DNA of 32,041 bases, from positions 1 through 32,041 of the forward strand of contig WGAM01000046.1 of assembly GCA_015494795.1 (NCBI GenBank). Direction: 5' to 3'. The DNA comes from Campylobacterota bacterium. GTDB taxonomy: Bacteria; Campylobacterota; Campylobacteria; Campylobacterales; Sulfurovaceae. Shown in pieces: positions 16,442-25,402 of this stretch. A program made the position numbers and the translations under genes. The notes under the pieces were generated by a model. That model worked only from the letters and a program-made list of their open reading frames with translations. It did no database searches and was not told the DNA's origin. The first letter of the stretch is position 1. Each line of letters starts with the position of its first letter.

Positions 16442-18090
16442 AATTTAGTTATAGGGACTAACTCTCCCTTTTGCAAACGGGGAAGAATATCTGTTTTTAT
16501 TTTTCTAATTATATACTGTTTTTTATTATATGAGATAGTAGTATCTTTTGTAATATCTTTTATCTTTTGTCTATATATAATAGTTAAAAAATCTATTAAA
16601 GCTCTATTGAATTGATTATCATCTAACAATTTATATGTATCATTTGATATTAAATTAAGTAAGTCAGGGTGATTTTTATCTCCATTAGCAATTAATTCAA
16701 TAAGAGGTGCATACTCTTTAAAATCAATTGGTTCTAATAGAGTTAAGACTTTTTCAAGACGACTGTTATCCTCTAATAGACTCTTAATAATACTTAAAAG
16801 GCTTACATTATCTCTATTTGTATCTATAATTATTTTACTATTTGCTACTTTAGTTTGTGAACTAAAGAGTTTAGGAGATATACCTAAAATCGTAGCAGAG
16901 TAAGAGATATTCTCCTCTCTTCTAAAAGGGGATAATTTATCTAAAAACTCTCTTATCTCTCTGAATGCACTCTCTTTTTCTCTTGAGTTATTTAGATTAT
17001 ATGATTTTGCAATCATCTCAATAGTAAAAGGGATAAGCTCTATACCTTGTCTTAATAGATTTGAAACCTCATCTACTCTTCTATCTGCTATCATATCTGC
17101 TGGGTCTTTTCCCTCTGGAAATAGAACAACAGAGCCATTAAATCCATGAATACTTAGCATCTTAGAGGCTTTTAACCCTGCATTAACTCCTGCTTTATCT
17201 CCATCATAGGCTAGTATAATATCTGGATTTGCCTTTTTTAGTATTGGTAGATGCTCTTTAGTTAAAGCTGTACCTAGTGTAGCTACTGCTGTCTGAAATC
17301 CTGCTTGATGAAACATAATTACATCTAAATAACCCTCACATATAATAATTTTTTTCTCTCTATATATATGCGTTTTAGCTTTAGAGTAGCCATATAGTAG
17401 TTGAGACTTATTAAATAGTTTTGTTTGAGGTGAGTTTATATATTTAGCAGGGTGGTTTGTAATAGTTCTTCCACCAAATCCAACTATTGCACCACTTGGT
17501 GAATAGATTGGAAATATTATTCTATCTGTTAATCTTGCATAATATCCCTTCTCACCCTCTGCTATAACTCCACCCTCTTCAGCCTTATCAAGAGGTAAAA
17601 AGTTATTTGATAAAAATCTCATTAACTCATGAGATTTTCCAATATATCCAATTCCAAACTCTTCTATTGATTGAGTATTTATCCCCCTATTTTTAAGATA
17701 CTCTTTTGCTATTTGGTTTAAATCTAAATTTTTTCTATACCACTTCTCTATCTGCTCTAAAACTTTTCTTATCTCACTAAAGTTATCTCTATTTTTTGTA
17801 TGCACTAATGAGAAGTTTATAATAGACGCAATCTTCTCCAAGGCTTCAGGATAGTTTAGTTTTTCATACTCTTGAACAAATTTAATTGCATCACCACTAA
17901 TAGAACAGCCGAAACATTTAAATATCTGTTTAGTAGGACTTACAACAAAACTTGGAGTCTTTTCATGATGAAAAGGACAATTTGCCTTATAGTTTGCTCC
18001 AACCTTTTTTAACTCTATATAGTTTGAGATAATATCAACAATATCAATACTATTTTTTAACTGCTCTTCACTTCTCTTATCTATACCCAT
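16438..18090 (-). CDS. dnaG: DNA primase
   Basis: DnaG makes RNA primers for replication. From the ATG at 18090 the protein is 550 aa. It has a CHC2 zinc finger (C38-x2-H41, C59-x2-C62), the catalytic core with the toprim motifs CEGYLDV and YDGDKAG, and a C-terminal helicase-interaction region with low conservation. An upstream TTG at 18138 would add 16 residues, but the segment from 18090 (MGIDKRSEEQLKNSIDIVD) aligns with known DnaG N-termini, so I prefer the ATG. No good ribosome binding site precedes it. The start overlaps the galE stop by 14 nt, so translation is probably coupled. An essential replication gene therefore ends a glycosylation operon. Confidence 0.94.
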   Translation of the reverse strand: MGIDKRSEEQLKNSIDIVDIISNYIELKKVGANYKANCPFHHEKTPSFVVSPTKQIFKCFGCSISGDAIKFVQEYEKLNYPEALEKIASIINFSLVHTKNRDNFSEIRKVLEQIEKWYRKNLDLNQIAKEYLKNRGINTQSIEEFGIGYIGKSHELMRFLSNNFLPLDKAEEGGVIAEGEKGYYARLTDRIIFPIYSPSGAIVGFGGRTITNHPAKYINSPQTKLFNKSQLLYGYSKAKTHIYREKKIIICEGYLDVIMFHQAGFQTAVATLGTALTKEHLPILKKANPDIILAYDGDKAGVNAGLKASKMLSIHGFNGSVVLFPEGKDPADMIADRRVDEVSNLLRQGIELIPFTIEMIAKSYNLNNSREKESAFREIREFLDKLSPFRREENISYSATILGISPKLFSSQTKVANSKIIIDTNRDNVSLLSIIKSLLEDNSRLEKVLTLLEPIDFKEYAPLIELIANGDKNHPDLLNLISNDTYKLLDDNQFNRALIDFLTIIYRQKIKDITKDTTISYNKKQYIIRKIKTDILPRLQKGELVPITKF

Positions 18091-19093
18091 TAGGATTATT
18101 TGATTGCCATCTCCAACTATCTTTGCACATCTCCTCAATTCCTCTCTTTACCTCCCAACCTAAAACATCTTTAGCATAGCTTGGGTCTGCATAACATGTG
18201 GCAATATCTCCAGCTCTTCGTGGGGCTATTTTATATGGAATTTCTACTCCAGAGGCTTTCTCAAAAGCTTTTACCATATCTAATACAGAGTATCCTGTTC
18301 CTGTCCCTAAATTTATAGTCATTACTCTATTAAAAGAGTCTATCTTATCTAAAGCTTTAAGATGTCCATCTGCTAAATCCATTACATGGATATAGTCTCT
18401 AACTCCTGTGCCATCATGAGTATCATAATCATCTCCAAATACGCTTAAATATTCTCTCTTACCAATAGCAGTTTGAGAGATAAATGGCATAAGATTATTT
18501 GGAATATCAGCAGGGTCTTCCCCTATTACTCCACTCTCATAAGCACCAACAGGATTAAAATATCTAAGCAGGACTATCTTCCAGCTATTATCAGATATAA
18601 ATATATCTCTTAAAATCTCCTCTATAAATAGCTTACTTCTACCATAAGGGTTTGTAGCACTAGTTGGGAAATCCTCTCTTATTGGATTTGAGGCAGGATT
18701 TCCATATACAGTAGCAGATGAGCTAAATACAATAGATTTACACCTATAATTAGCCATAACTTTACATAGATTGATAGTACCAGATATATTATTCTCATAA
18801 TATTTAATAGGTTCATTAACAGACTCTCCAACAGCCTTTAGTCCAGCAAAATGGATAACTGCATCTATCTTATTATCTCTAAATACTCTATCTAAATCAT
18901 CTTGATTTCTAATATCACCCTCTACAACTTTAATAGTTTTATTTACAATCTTTTCAACTCTCTTAATACTCTCTATAGATGAGTTAGAGAAGTTATCAAA
19001 AACTATAACGCTATATCCAGCCTCTATTAGAAGTATAACTGTATGAGAGCCTATATATCCAGCTCCACCTGTTACTAAAATATTTTTTTTCAA
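18077..19093 (-). CDS. galE: UDP-glucose/UDP-GlcNAc 4-epimerase (GalE/Gne)
   Basis: This 338-residue short-chain dehydrogenase-type epimerase interconverts UDP-glucose and UDP-galactose or their N-acetyl forms. It has the NAD loop GGAGYIG (9-15), SSSATVYG (124-131) and the catalytic Y150-x3-K154. The C-terminus WRWQSNNPNG is classic GalE. C300 in RRAGDIATCYAD sits where E. coli GalE has Tyr299 and human GALE has Cys307; a small residue there allows N-acetylated substrates. UDP-GlcNAc to UDP-GalNAc activity, as in C. jejuni Gne, is therefore likely. The start is TTG directly after the dehydrogenase stop, with a GGGAG site inside that gene. Confidence 0.92.
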   Translation of the reverse strand: MKKNILVTGGAGYIGSHTVILLIEAGYSVIVFDNFSNSSIESIKRVEKIVNKTIKVVEGDIRNQDDLDRVFRDNKIDAVIHFAGLKAVGESVNEPIKYYENNISGTINLCKVMANYRCKSIVFSSSATVYGNPASNPIREDFPTSATNPYGRSKLFIEEILRDIFISDNSWKIVLLRYFNPVGAYESGVIGEDPADIPNNLMPFISQTAIGKREYLSVFGDDYDTHDGTGVRDYIHVMDLADGHLKALDKIDSFNRVMTINLGTGTGYSVLDMVKAFEKASGVEIPYKIAPRRAGDIATCYADPSYAKDVLGWEVKRGIEEMCKDSWRWQSNNPNGYR

Positions 19094-20347
19094 CTACAAT
19101 CTCCCATCTGCACTCTTTAATACTGATTTAATATCAAATACCACTTGGTCACCTACCTTTAAATCTAAATCTCTATAATCATTATGGGCTACTGCTAATA
19201 CTACTGCATCATAGCTCTCTATATCAACATTAACCTCATCTATTAAATCTAAATTATACTCTCTTTTTACTTCATCTTTATCAGCCCAATAGTCACTAAC
19301 ATCTACTCTGCAACCAAAATCCTCTAACTCTCTAATAACATCAATAACTCTACTATTTCTAATATCGGGACAGTTCTCTTTAAAGGTTATCCCTAACACT
19401 AAAACTCTTGACCCTTCTATCTTTTTACCCTTTTTTATCATAAGCTTAATAACTTGATTAGCCACATATATTCCCATATTATCATTTAATCTTCTACCAG
19501 CTAATATAATCTCTGGGTGGTAACCAACCTCTTTTGCCTTATGGGTTAAGTAGTATGGGTCAACTCCAATACAGTGTCCACCAACTAATCCCGGTTTAAA
19601 TTTTAAAAAGTTCCATTTAGTTCCAGAAGCCTCTAATACAGCATTAGTATCAATTCCAAGTTTTCCAAATATCATAGATAACTCATTTACAAATGCTATA
19701 TTTATATCTCTTTGGGAGTTCTCAATAACTTTGGCAGCCTCTGCTACCTTAATAGATGGAGCTAGATGTGTACCTGCTGTAATTATTGAGCTATATAAAT
19801 CATCTACTCTTTTACCTATCTCTGGAGTTGAACCAGATGTAACTTTTAAAATTTTTGTAACTGTATGCTCTTTATCACCCGGATTAATTCTCTCTGGCGA
19901 GTATCCACAGAAGAAATCTTTATTAAACTCTAATCCTGATACTCTCTCTAGTATAGGTACACACTCCTCTTCAGTTGCTCCCGGATATACAGTACTCTCA
20001 TAAATTACAATATCTCCCTCTTTTAAAACCTTACCTATTGTTTCACTAGCTTTTATTAGAGGTGTTAGGTCTGGTTTTTTATGTCTATCTATTGGAGTTG
20101 GAACTGTTACAATATATATATTACAATCAGCAATATCCTCCAATCTATCTGTAAACTCCATTCCATTATCTATAGCCTCTTTTACCTGTTTTTTAGTTAG
20201 CTCAAGAGTTCTATCTACTCCATTAGATAACTCATCAATTCTCCATTTAGCTATATCAAATCCTACTACTTTATATTTAGATGAGAAAGCGTGTGCTAAT
20301 GGGAGACCAACATAACCTAAACCGATAACTGCTATTTTAATATTCAT
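19094..20347 (-). CDS. UDP-N-acetylhexosamine 6-dehydrogenase (WbpO/TviB type)
   Basis: The 417-residue nucleotide-sugar dehydrogenase should oxidise C6 of a UDP-HexNAc twice to the uronic acid, using NAD. It has the N-terminal GLGYVGLP Rossmann loop (9-16), VPTP near 82, [11 protein letters not shown] (148-158), the active-site C259 in [12 protein letters not shown], and [15 protein letters not shown] in the C-terminal domain. The ERINPGD and CPDIRNSRV segments point to the WbpO/TviB branch (UDP-GalNAc or UDP-GlcNAc) rather than UDP-glucose dehydrogenase. It begins at an ATG 36 nt after kpsF. This is the only real gap in the operon, and it holds a TATAAT (minus strand, 20380-20375) that may be an internal promoter. 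Confidence 0.88.
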   Translation of the reverse strand: MNIKIAVIGLGYVGLPLAHAFSSKYKVVGFDIAKWRIDELSNGVDRTLELTKKQVKEAIDNGMEFTDRLEDIADCNIYIVTVPTPIDRHKKPDLTPLIKASETIGKVLKEGDIVIYESTVYPGATEEECVPILERVSGLEFNKDFFCGYSPERINPGDKEHTVTKILKVTSGSTPEIGKRVDDLYSSIITAGTHLAPSIKVAEAAKVIENSQRDINIAFVNELSMIFGKLGIDTNAVLEASGTKWNFLKFKPGLVGGHCIGVDPYYLTHKAKEVGYHPEIILAGRRLNDNMGIYVANQVIKLMIKKGKKIEGSRVLVLGITFKENCPDIRNSRVIDVIRELEDFGCRVDVSDYWADKDEVKREYNLDLIDEVNVDIESYDAVVLAVAHNDYRDLDLKVGDQVVFDIKSVLKSADGRL

Positions 20348-20383
20348 AAATTACTCTTTCTTTTATTTTTTATTATTATATCG

Positions 20384-21328
20384 TTAAATCCCTAAATCAT
20401 AAATTTGAACAATACCTATTAATTTATAATTTTTTGATACTAAAAGTGAGTTTACCTTATATCTCTCCATCATCTTTTGAGCCTCAACAAGCTTTGTCGT
20501 AGGCTCTATTCTCTTAGGATTTTTACTCATTAAATCTTTAGCTTTTAGAGAGAAAAATCTCTCTTCCATACTCTCCATAGCTCTTCTAATATCTCCATCT
20601 GTTATTATTCCTATAATATCATCTAGCTCCATGACAACCACCAAGCCTAACTTATATCCAGATACAATAGATATAATATCTTTAATTGAGCTATCTTCTC
20701 TACATATTGGAAGATTTGCACTCTTCATTACATCTTCAACTTTTGTTAAGAGTCTTCTACCTAAACTACCTCCGGGGTGAAACTGTGCAAAATCACTATC
20801 TCTAAAACCTCTAATCTTCATTAGAGCAATTGCTAAAGCGTCTCCCATAACAAGAGTGGCAGTAGTTGATGAGGTTGGTGCTAATTGAAGTGGACACGCC
20901 TCTTTTTTAACTCCTATATTTAGATGATATGTGCTATTTTTAGCTAAAGTAGAATTTATATCTCCACTCATTCCAATAATTATATTTTTTTGAGATTTCA
21001 AAAATGGAATAACCCTTAATATCTCATCAGTCTCACCTGAATTGGATATTAGTATAACTATATCACTCTTCTCAACCATTCCTAAATCTCCATGATATGC
21101 CTCAGCAGGGTGTAGAAAAAAACTAGGTGTTCCAGTACTTGCCATAGTAGCAGCTATCTTTTTTCCAATAAGTCCCGATTTCCCCATACCAGATACTATT
21201 AATTTACCATTTGAGTTAAATATAGCCTTTACACTCTTTTTAAAGTCTACTGTTAATAGATTAGATAGATTTGCTATCTCATTAGCCTCTATAGTAAATA
21301 CCTCTTTTGCAATCTCTAATATATTCAA
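20384..21328 (-). CDS. kpsF: arabinose-5-phosphate isomerase (KpsF/KdsD family)
   Basis: The enzyme converts ribulose-5-phosphate to arabinose-5-phosphate, the precursor of Kdo. The 314-residue protein has an SIS domain (about 38-175: SGMGKSGLIG at 46-55, SNSGETDE at 95-102, EACPLQLAPTSS at 143-154, HPGGSLG at 184-190). Two CBS domains (about 195-314) follow. The start is TTG, 1 nt after the pglF stop, with an AAAGGA site inside the end of pglF. Its product would feed the Kdo pathway that ends in WaaA (1777-2952). Placement inside a pgl cluster is not the C. jejuni arrangement, where kpsF is capsule-linked. Confidence 0.92.
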   Translation of the reverse strand: MNILEIAKEVFTIEANEIANLSNLLTVDFKKSVKAIFNSNGKLIVSGMGKSGLIGKKIAATMASTGTPSFFLHPAEAYHGDLGMVEKSDIVILISNSGETDEILRVIPFLKSQKNIIIGMSGDINSTLAKNSTYHLNIGVKKEACPLQLAPTSSTTATLVMGDALAIALMKIRGFRDSDFAQFHPGGSLGRRLLTKVEDVMKSANLPICREDSSIKDIISIVSGYKLGLVVVMELDDIIGIITDGDIRRAMESMEERFFSLKAKDLMSKNPKRIEPTTKLVEAQKMMERYKVNSLLVSKNYKLIGIVQIYDLGI

Positions 21329-21329
21329 A

Positions 21330-23120
21330 TTAATTCCTTTGGTGGTTAAATTCAGGTACTATATCTTTTAAAAGTTTTAGTAGAGTAGTCTCATCACTAC
21401 TATTAACTAATCTATCTATTTTAATATTTAAATCATTATAATCTATAGGTGGATTTTGAGAGACTAAAATAGAGCTATATTTTGTCTTTAACTCTGCATC
21501 ACTAATCAATAACTCCTCATATAGCTTCTCACCTGCTCTTAGACCTGTAATTTTAATCTCTATATCATCTCTACCAGATAACTCTATCATCTTTTTAGCT
21601 AAATCATAAATCTTAACAGGCTTACCCATATCTAATATAAATAGCTCTCCACCCTTAGCAATAGACCCTGCTTGAAGAACAAGTTGACAAGCCTCTGGTA
21701 TCATCATAAAGTATCTTGTAATATCTCTATGGGTTACAGTTATTGCCTCTCCTTTTTCTATTTGAGATTGAAATTTAGGAATAACAGAGCCAGAGCTTCC
21801 AAGAACATTTCCAAATCTAACAGCAACAATCTCTGTCTCTTTTGATGGAACAGCTCTTGCATAAAGCTCACATACTCTCTTAGTTGTCCCCATAACATTA
21901 GTAGGTCTTACAGCTTTATCTGTTGAGATAAGTATAAATTTTTTGACTCTATATTTGATAGATAAATCTATTACATTTTTACTCCCTATAATATTATTAT
22001 TAATAGCCTCTTTAATATTCTCTTCACATAGTGGAACATGTTTATATGCAGCTGCATGTATTACAATATCTGGAGTATATCTTTTAAATGTTCTATCTAA
22101 CATATTTCTCTCTTGAACATTCTGCATAATAGCTACGCTTTTACTACTATCCATCTGCTCATTAATAGAGTAGAGATTAAATTCACTATTATCAACTAAG
22201 ATTATCTTTTTAGCTCCAAATATCTCAACCTGTCTTGATATTTCACTCCCTATACTTCCACCTGCACCTGTAATTAATACTACTCTATCTTTTATAAAAG
22301 ATGCTATACTCTTTTTATCTAAATCTTTAGGCTTTCTAGCTAGTAAATCCTCTATTGATATATCTTTGAGAGTAGGTTTATCATCTTTTAGAAGTTGTAC
22401 CACCTTTATCTCACTCACTCCATCTTTATGAAGTTTTGTGAAGAGTCTATCTAACTCTTTTTGGGTTAATCTCTTAGCGATAATTACAGCCTCAATATCT
22501 AACTCATCTATAACACTCCCTAATCTATTTATTCCATATACCATTAGATTAGAGAAATATGTACCTATTAAATCTCTCTTATTAGATATAAGTGCAATAG
22601 GTTGATATGGTATCTCATCTGCCCAGGCACTCTTAATAATATTAATAGCTCTCTCATTAGCACCAATTATTAGAGTTCTCTTCTGAATATTGCCTCTACT
22701 TCTCTCTATATATAATCTTTTTGATATTCTAATAAATCCTATAAAAAATAGAGATAGAGATAGGTCAATTACAACTACACTTCTTGGAAATGGTCTAAAG
22801 AACTCATAAAAAAAGAGAACTATTAAATAGAATATAGAGTAGGCAAATATGTGTGCAAATACTATTCTTCTATACTCAACCAATCCAAAATATCTCCACG
22901 CTATAAAATATATCTTAAATATAAAAAATAGAGCTATCTTAATGGGAATTAAAATCCACATAGCTCTAAACATAGAGTCTAAAAAGTTAGGTGGTATATG
23001 AAAATTAAATCTTAAAAGATATGCTATTGATATGGTAGCAATAGATATAACTATATCAAAAGAGATAAAAAATATAACTCTCTTTAGTTGTGTCGGCTTA
23101 AATAGTAAATCTTTTAACAT
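21330..23120 (-). CDS. pglF: UDP-GlcNAc 4,6-dehydratase PglF
   Basis: PglF performs the first committed step to UDP-diacetylbacillosamine, making the 4-keto-6-deoxy sugar from UDP-GlcNAc. The 596-residue protein has four N-terminal membrane segments (about 14-36, 55-75, 88-108 and 115-133) and a CoA-binding-like region (about 145-240). The catalytic short-chain dehydrogenase domain follows, with GAGGSIGSE at 285-293. The active site reads T400-D401-K402 and M410-x3-K414. As in C. jejuni PglF, Met replaces the usual catalytic Tyr, which separates it from soluble dehydratases of the FlaA1/PseB type. It overlaps pglE by 7 nt and starts at an ATG. Confidence 0.95.
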   Translation of the reverse strand: MLKDLLFKPTQLKRVIFFISFDIVISIATISIAYLLRFNFHIPPNFLDSMFRAMWILIPIKIALFFIFKIYFIAWRYFGLVEYRRIVFAHIFAYSIFYLIVLFFYEFFRPFPRSVVVIDLSLSLFFIGFIRISKRLYIERSRGNIQKRTLIIGANERAINIIKSAWADEIPYQPIALISNKRDLIGTYFSNLMVYGINRLGSVIDELDIEAVIIAKRLTQKELDRLFTKLHKDGVSEIKVVQLLKDDKPTLKDISIEDLLARKPKDLDKKSIASFIKDRVVLITGAGGSIGSEISRQVEIFGAKKIILVDNSEFNLYSINEQMDSSKSVAIMQNVQERNMLDRTFKRYTPDIVIHAAAYKHVPLCEENIKEAINNNIIGSKNVIDLSIKYRVKKFILISTDKAVRPTNVMGTTKRVCELYARAVPSKETEIVAVRFGNVLGSSGSVIPKFQSQIEKGEAITVTHRDITRYFMMIPEACQLVLQAGSIAKGGELFILDMGKPVKIYDLAKKMIELSGRDDIEIKITGLRAGEKLYEELLISDAELKTKYSSILVSQNPPIDYNDLNIKIDRLVNSSDETTLLKLLKDIVPEFNHQRN

Positions 23121-24214
23121 ATATTTTCTATAACCTCAACTACTCTATATAACTTATCAAAATCTTTAGTTGGAGATGGGAGACATATACCTCTTCTATA
23201 TAAATCCTCACTTGTTCCATCTATAAAATATTTAGGAGTATCTTTAAATAGGGGTTGCAAGTGCATAGGTTTCCATAGAGGACGACTCTCAATATTAGCT
23301 CTCTCTAAAGCCTCTATCACTCTTTTAGGATTGGTTTTATTAAAAGTTAAAGTAGTAAGCCATCTATTTCCTCTACTATTTTTAATCTCTGGCATAAAGT
23401 TAATCTCACTAATATTAGATAACTCTCTGCTATAAAAATTAAATATCTCTCTTTTCTGCTCTACTCTCTTATCTAAAACCTCCATCTGTGCTACCCCTAT
23501 TGCTGATAGAACATTGCTAAGTCTATAGTTATATCCAAACTCTCTATGCTCATAGTGTAAAAATGGCTCTCTAGCCTGAGTAGATAGAAATTTAGCTCTC
23601 TCTATCCACTCTCTATTACTACTAATTAAGATACCACCACCACTTGTAGTTAATATCTTATTTCCATTAAAGCTAAATACACCTAAATCCCCAAATGTTC
23701 CACTCTGTTTACTGTTAAAAGATGCACCTAAAGACTCTGCACTATCCTCTATTAGATATATACTATTCTCTCTACATATCTCAACTATCTTATCAATCTC
23801 TGCCATCTGTCCATATAGATGAGTTAAGATTAGAGCTTTAGGCTTTTTAGGTAACTCTTTAATAGCTCTTTTTAAAAGCTCTGGAGATAAATTCCAACTA
23901 CTATTACTATCAATAAATATTGGCTCTGCCCCTTGATATAGAATGGAGTTTACTGAGCCAATAAATGTAAAAGATGAAGCTAATACTAAATCGCCTCTTC
24001 CTACCCCTAATACTCTTAAAGCAAGATGTAGTCCAGCTGTAGCTGAAGATAGTGCCACTGCATAATCAATATTACAATACTCTTTTATACTCTTTTCAAA
24101 CTTAGTAACATAAGCACCTGTTGGTGCAATATAGTTACTCTTAAATACCTCATCAATATATCTCTGCTCCTTTCCACTCATATGTGGTGGAGATAAAAAA
24201 ATTCTATCATTCAC
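23114..24214 (-). CDS. pglE: UDP-4-amino sugar aminotransferase PglE
   Basis: PglE is a PLP-dependent DegT/DnrJ/EryC1 aminotransferase that adds the 4-amino group to the PglF product using glutamate. The 366-residue protein opens with FLSPPHMSG (6-14), characteristic of PglE. It has the DSAESLGA block (157-164) and the PLP lysine K186 in FSFNGNK, and ends with the GICLPSP segment. The start is GTG, inside the pglD stop (8-nt overlap). Order here is D, E, F along transcription, compared with F, E, D in C. jejuni. Confidence 0.95.
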   Translation of the reverse strand: MNDRIFLSPPHMSGKEQRYIDEVFKSNYIAPTGAYVTKFEKSIKEYCNIDYAVALSSATAGLHLALRVLGVGRGDLVLASSFTFIGSVNSILYQGAEPIFIDSNSSWNLSPELLKRAIKELPKKPKALILTHLYGQMAEIDKIVEICRENSIYLIEDSAESLGASFNSKQSGTFGDLGVFSFNGNKILTTSGGGILISSNREWIERAKFLSTQAREPFLHYEHREFGYNYRLSNVLSAIGVAQMEVLDKRVEQKREIFNFYSRELSNISEINFMPEIKNSRGNRWLTTLTFNKTNPKRVIEALERANIESRPLWKPMHLQPLFKDTPKYFIDGTSEDLYRRGICLPSPTKDFDKLYRVVEVIENIC

Positions 24215-24809
24215 AATTTTCCCTTATAACCCTACATGGATTTCCATAAGCTACACTATTACTATTAATATCTCTAACAACAACAGAACCAGCTCCCACT
24301 ATTGAGTTTTCGCCAACACAAATACCCTGAATTATTGATGTCCCAACTCCTATATGTGTGGCTCTCTTTATAGTAACATTACCAGATAGTGCCACATTTG
24401 GGGAGATATGTACAAAATCCTCTATAGTGTTCTCATGCTCAATAACTGAAGCACTATTTAAAATCACCCCTTTTCCAATTTTTGCTAATGGATTAATAAT
24501 AACTCCTGCCATAATAATAGTCCCCTCTCCAATAGTTACACTATCTGCTATAACTGCTGTTGGGTCAATTAGAGTTAAAATATTAAATCCATACTCTTTA
24601 ACTCTATTAAAAAGTTTTTCTCTAACTCTATTATCTCCAACTCCTAAAGCTATATCAATACTATTATTATCTCTTATATCATCAAATGATAAATAGGGGT
24701 TAGCTCCATCATCAATTAGAATTATATCACTATATCCAGATTTTTTTGCTATATTGGCAACTACCAAACCGTGTCCACTAGCTCCATAGATATAGATAGC
24801 TTTTTTCAT
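24207..24809 (-). CDS. pglD: UDP-4-amino sugar N-acetyltransferase PglD
   Basis: PglD acetylates the 4-amino group with acetyl-CoA to finish UDP-N,N'-diacetylbacillosamine. The 200-residue protein has an N-terminal UDP-sugar-binding Rossmann-like part (GASGHG at 9-14) and a left-handed parallel beta-helix of hexapeptide repeats (about 85-190). H125 in SVIEHENTIED is at the exact position of the catalytic His125 of C. jejuni PglD. It begins with ATG 2 nt after the pglC stop. Confidence 0.95.
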   Translation of the reverse strand: MKKAIYIYGASGHGLVVANIAKKSGYSDIILIDDGANPYLSFDDIRDNNSIDIALGVGDNRVREKLFNRVKEYGFNILTLIDPTAVIADSVTIGEGTIIMAGVIINPLAKIGKGVILNSASVIEHENTIEDFVHISPNVALSGNVTIKRATHIGVGTSIIQGICVGENSIVGAGSVVVRDINSNSVAYGNPCRVIRENCE

Positions 24810-24811
24810 AG

Positions 24812-25402
24812 TTAATGATTTCCTTGAAACTTCTCTACTGTTATAGAGTTATTAGATGATATATCACTTCGCTTAATCACTTTTAGAAAAGTTAACCATA
24901 AAATTTTTAAATCTAGTAAAAATGATTGATTATCAACATACCATACATCATATCTGAATTTATCTTCCCAACTAATAGCATTCCTCCCATTAACTTGAGC
25001 CCAACCTGTAATACCGGGTAGCACAGAGTGTCTTCTACTCTGCTCTTCATTATATAGAGTTAGATATTCAGCTAAAAGTGGTCTAGGTCCTACAAAACTC
25101 ATGTCTCCAATTAATACATTAAATAGTTGTGGTAACTCATCAAGACTACTCTTTCTAATTGCTAATCCAACTCTATTTAATCTCTTCTCATCAGGGAGTA
25201 ACTCACCATTTTCATCTCTCTCATCACTCATTGTTCTAAACTTATATATTGTAAATAGTTTTCCATCTAATCCAGCTCTTGTCTGTCTAAATATAATAGG
25301 TCTCCCTATCTTAAAATAGATAATTATAGATATAATTATAAATATAGGTAATAGTATAATTATTAAAATAGTAGCTAATATAATATCAAATAGTCGTTTC
25401 AT
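24812..25402 (-). CDS. pglC: undecaprenyl-phosphate phospho-diNAcBac transferase PglC
   Basis: PglC is a monotopic phosphoglycosyl transferase that moves phospho-diNAcBac from UDP to undecaprenyl phosphate on the cytoplasmic face. The 196-residue protein has the re-entrant N-terminal helix (about 5-30) and the [13 protein letters not shown] segment (54-66). The catalytic Asp-Glu dyad D88-E89 lies in SLDELPQ, followed by FVGPRPLL (103-110) and [13 protein letters not shown]. Small size without extra membrane helices fits PglC rather than a WbaP- or WecA-type enzyme. It abuts the glycosyltransferase stop. Confidence 0.94.
   Translation of the reverse strand: MKRLFDIILATILIIILLPIFIIISIIIYFKIGRPIIFRQTRAGLDGKLFTIYKFRTMSDERDENGELLPDEKRLNRVGLAIRKSSLDELPQLFNVLIGDMSFVGPRPLLAEYLTLYNEEQSRRHSVLPGITGWAQVNGRNAISWEDKFRYDVWYVDNQSFLLDLKILWLTFLKVIKRSDISSNNSITVEKFQGNH

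Noticed and set aside
16447-16463. Short hairpin AGTTA/TAACT as a terminator for the rsmG cluster
   Set aside because: Only 5 A/T-rich pairs, inside the dnaG coding sequence, without a T-run after it.
18091-18138. Longer dnaG frame starting at TTG 18138
   Set aside because: The extra 16 residues do not match DnaG N-termini, while the ATG at 18090 does. The added part only reads galE sequence in another frame.
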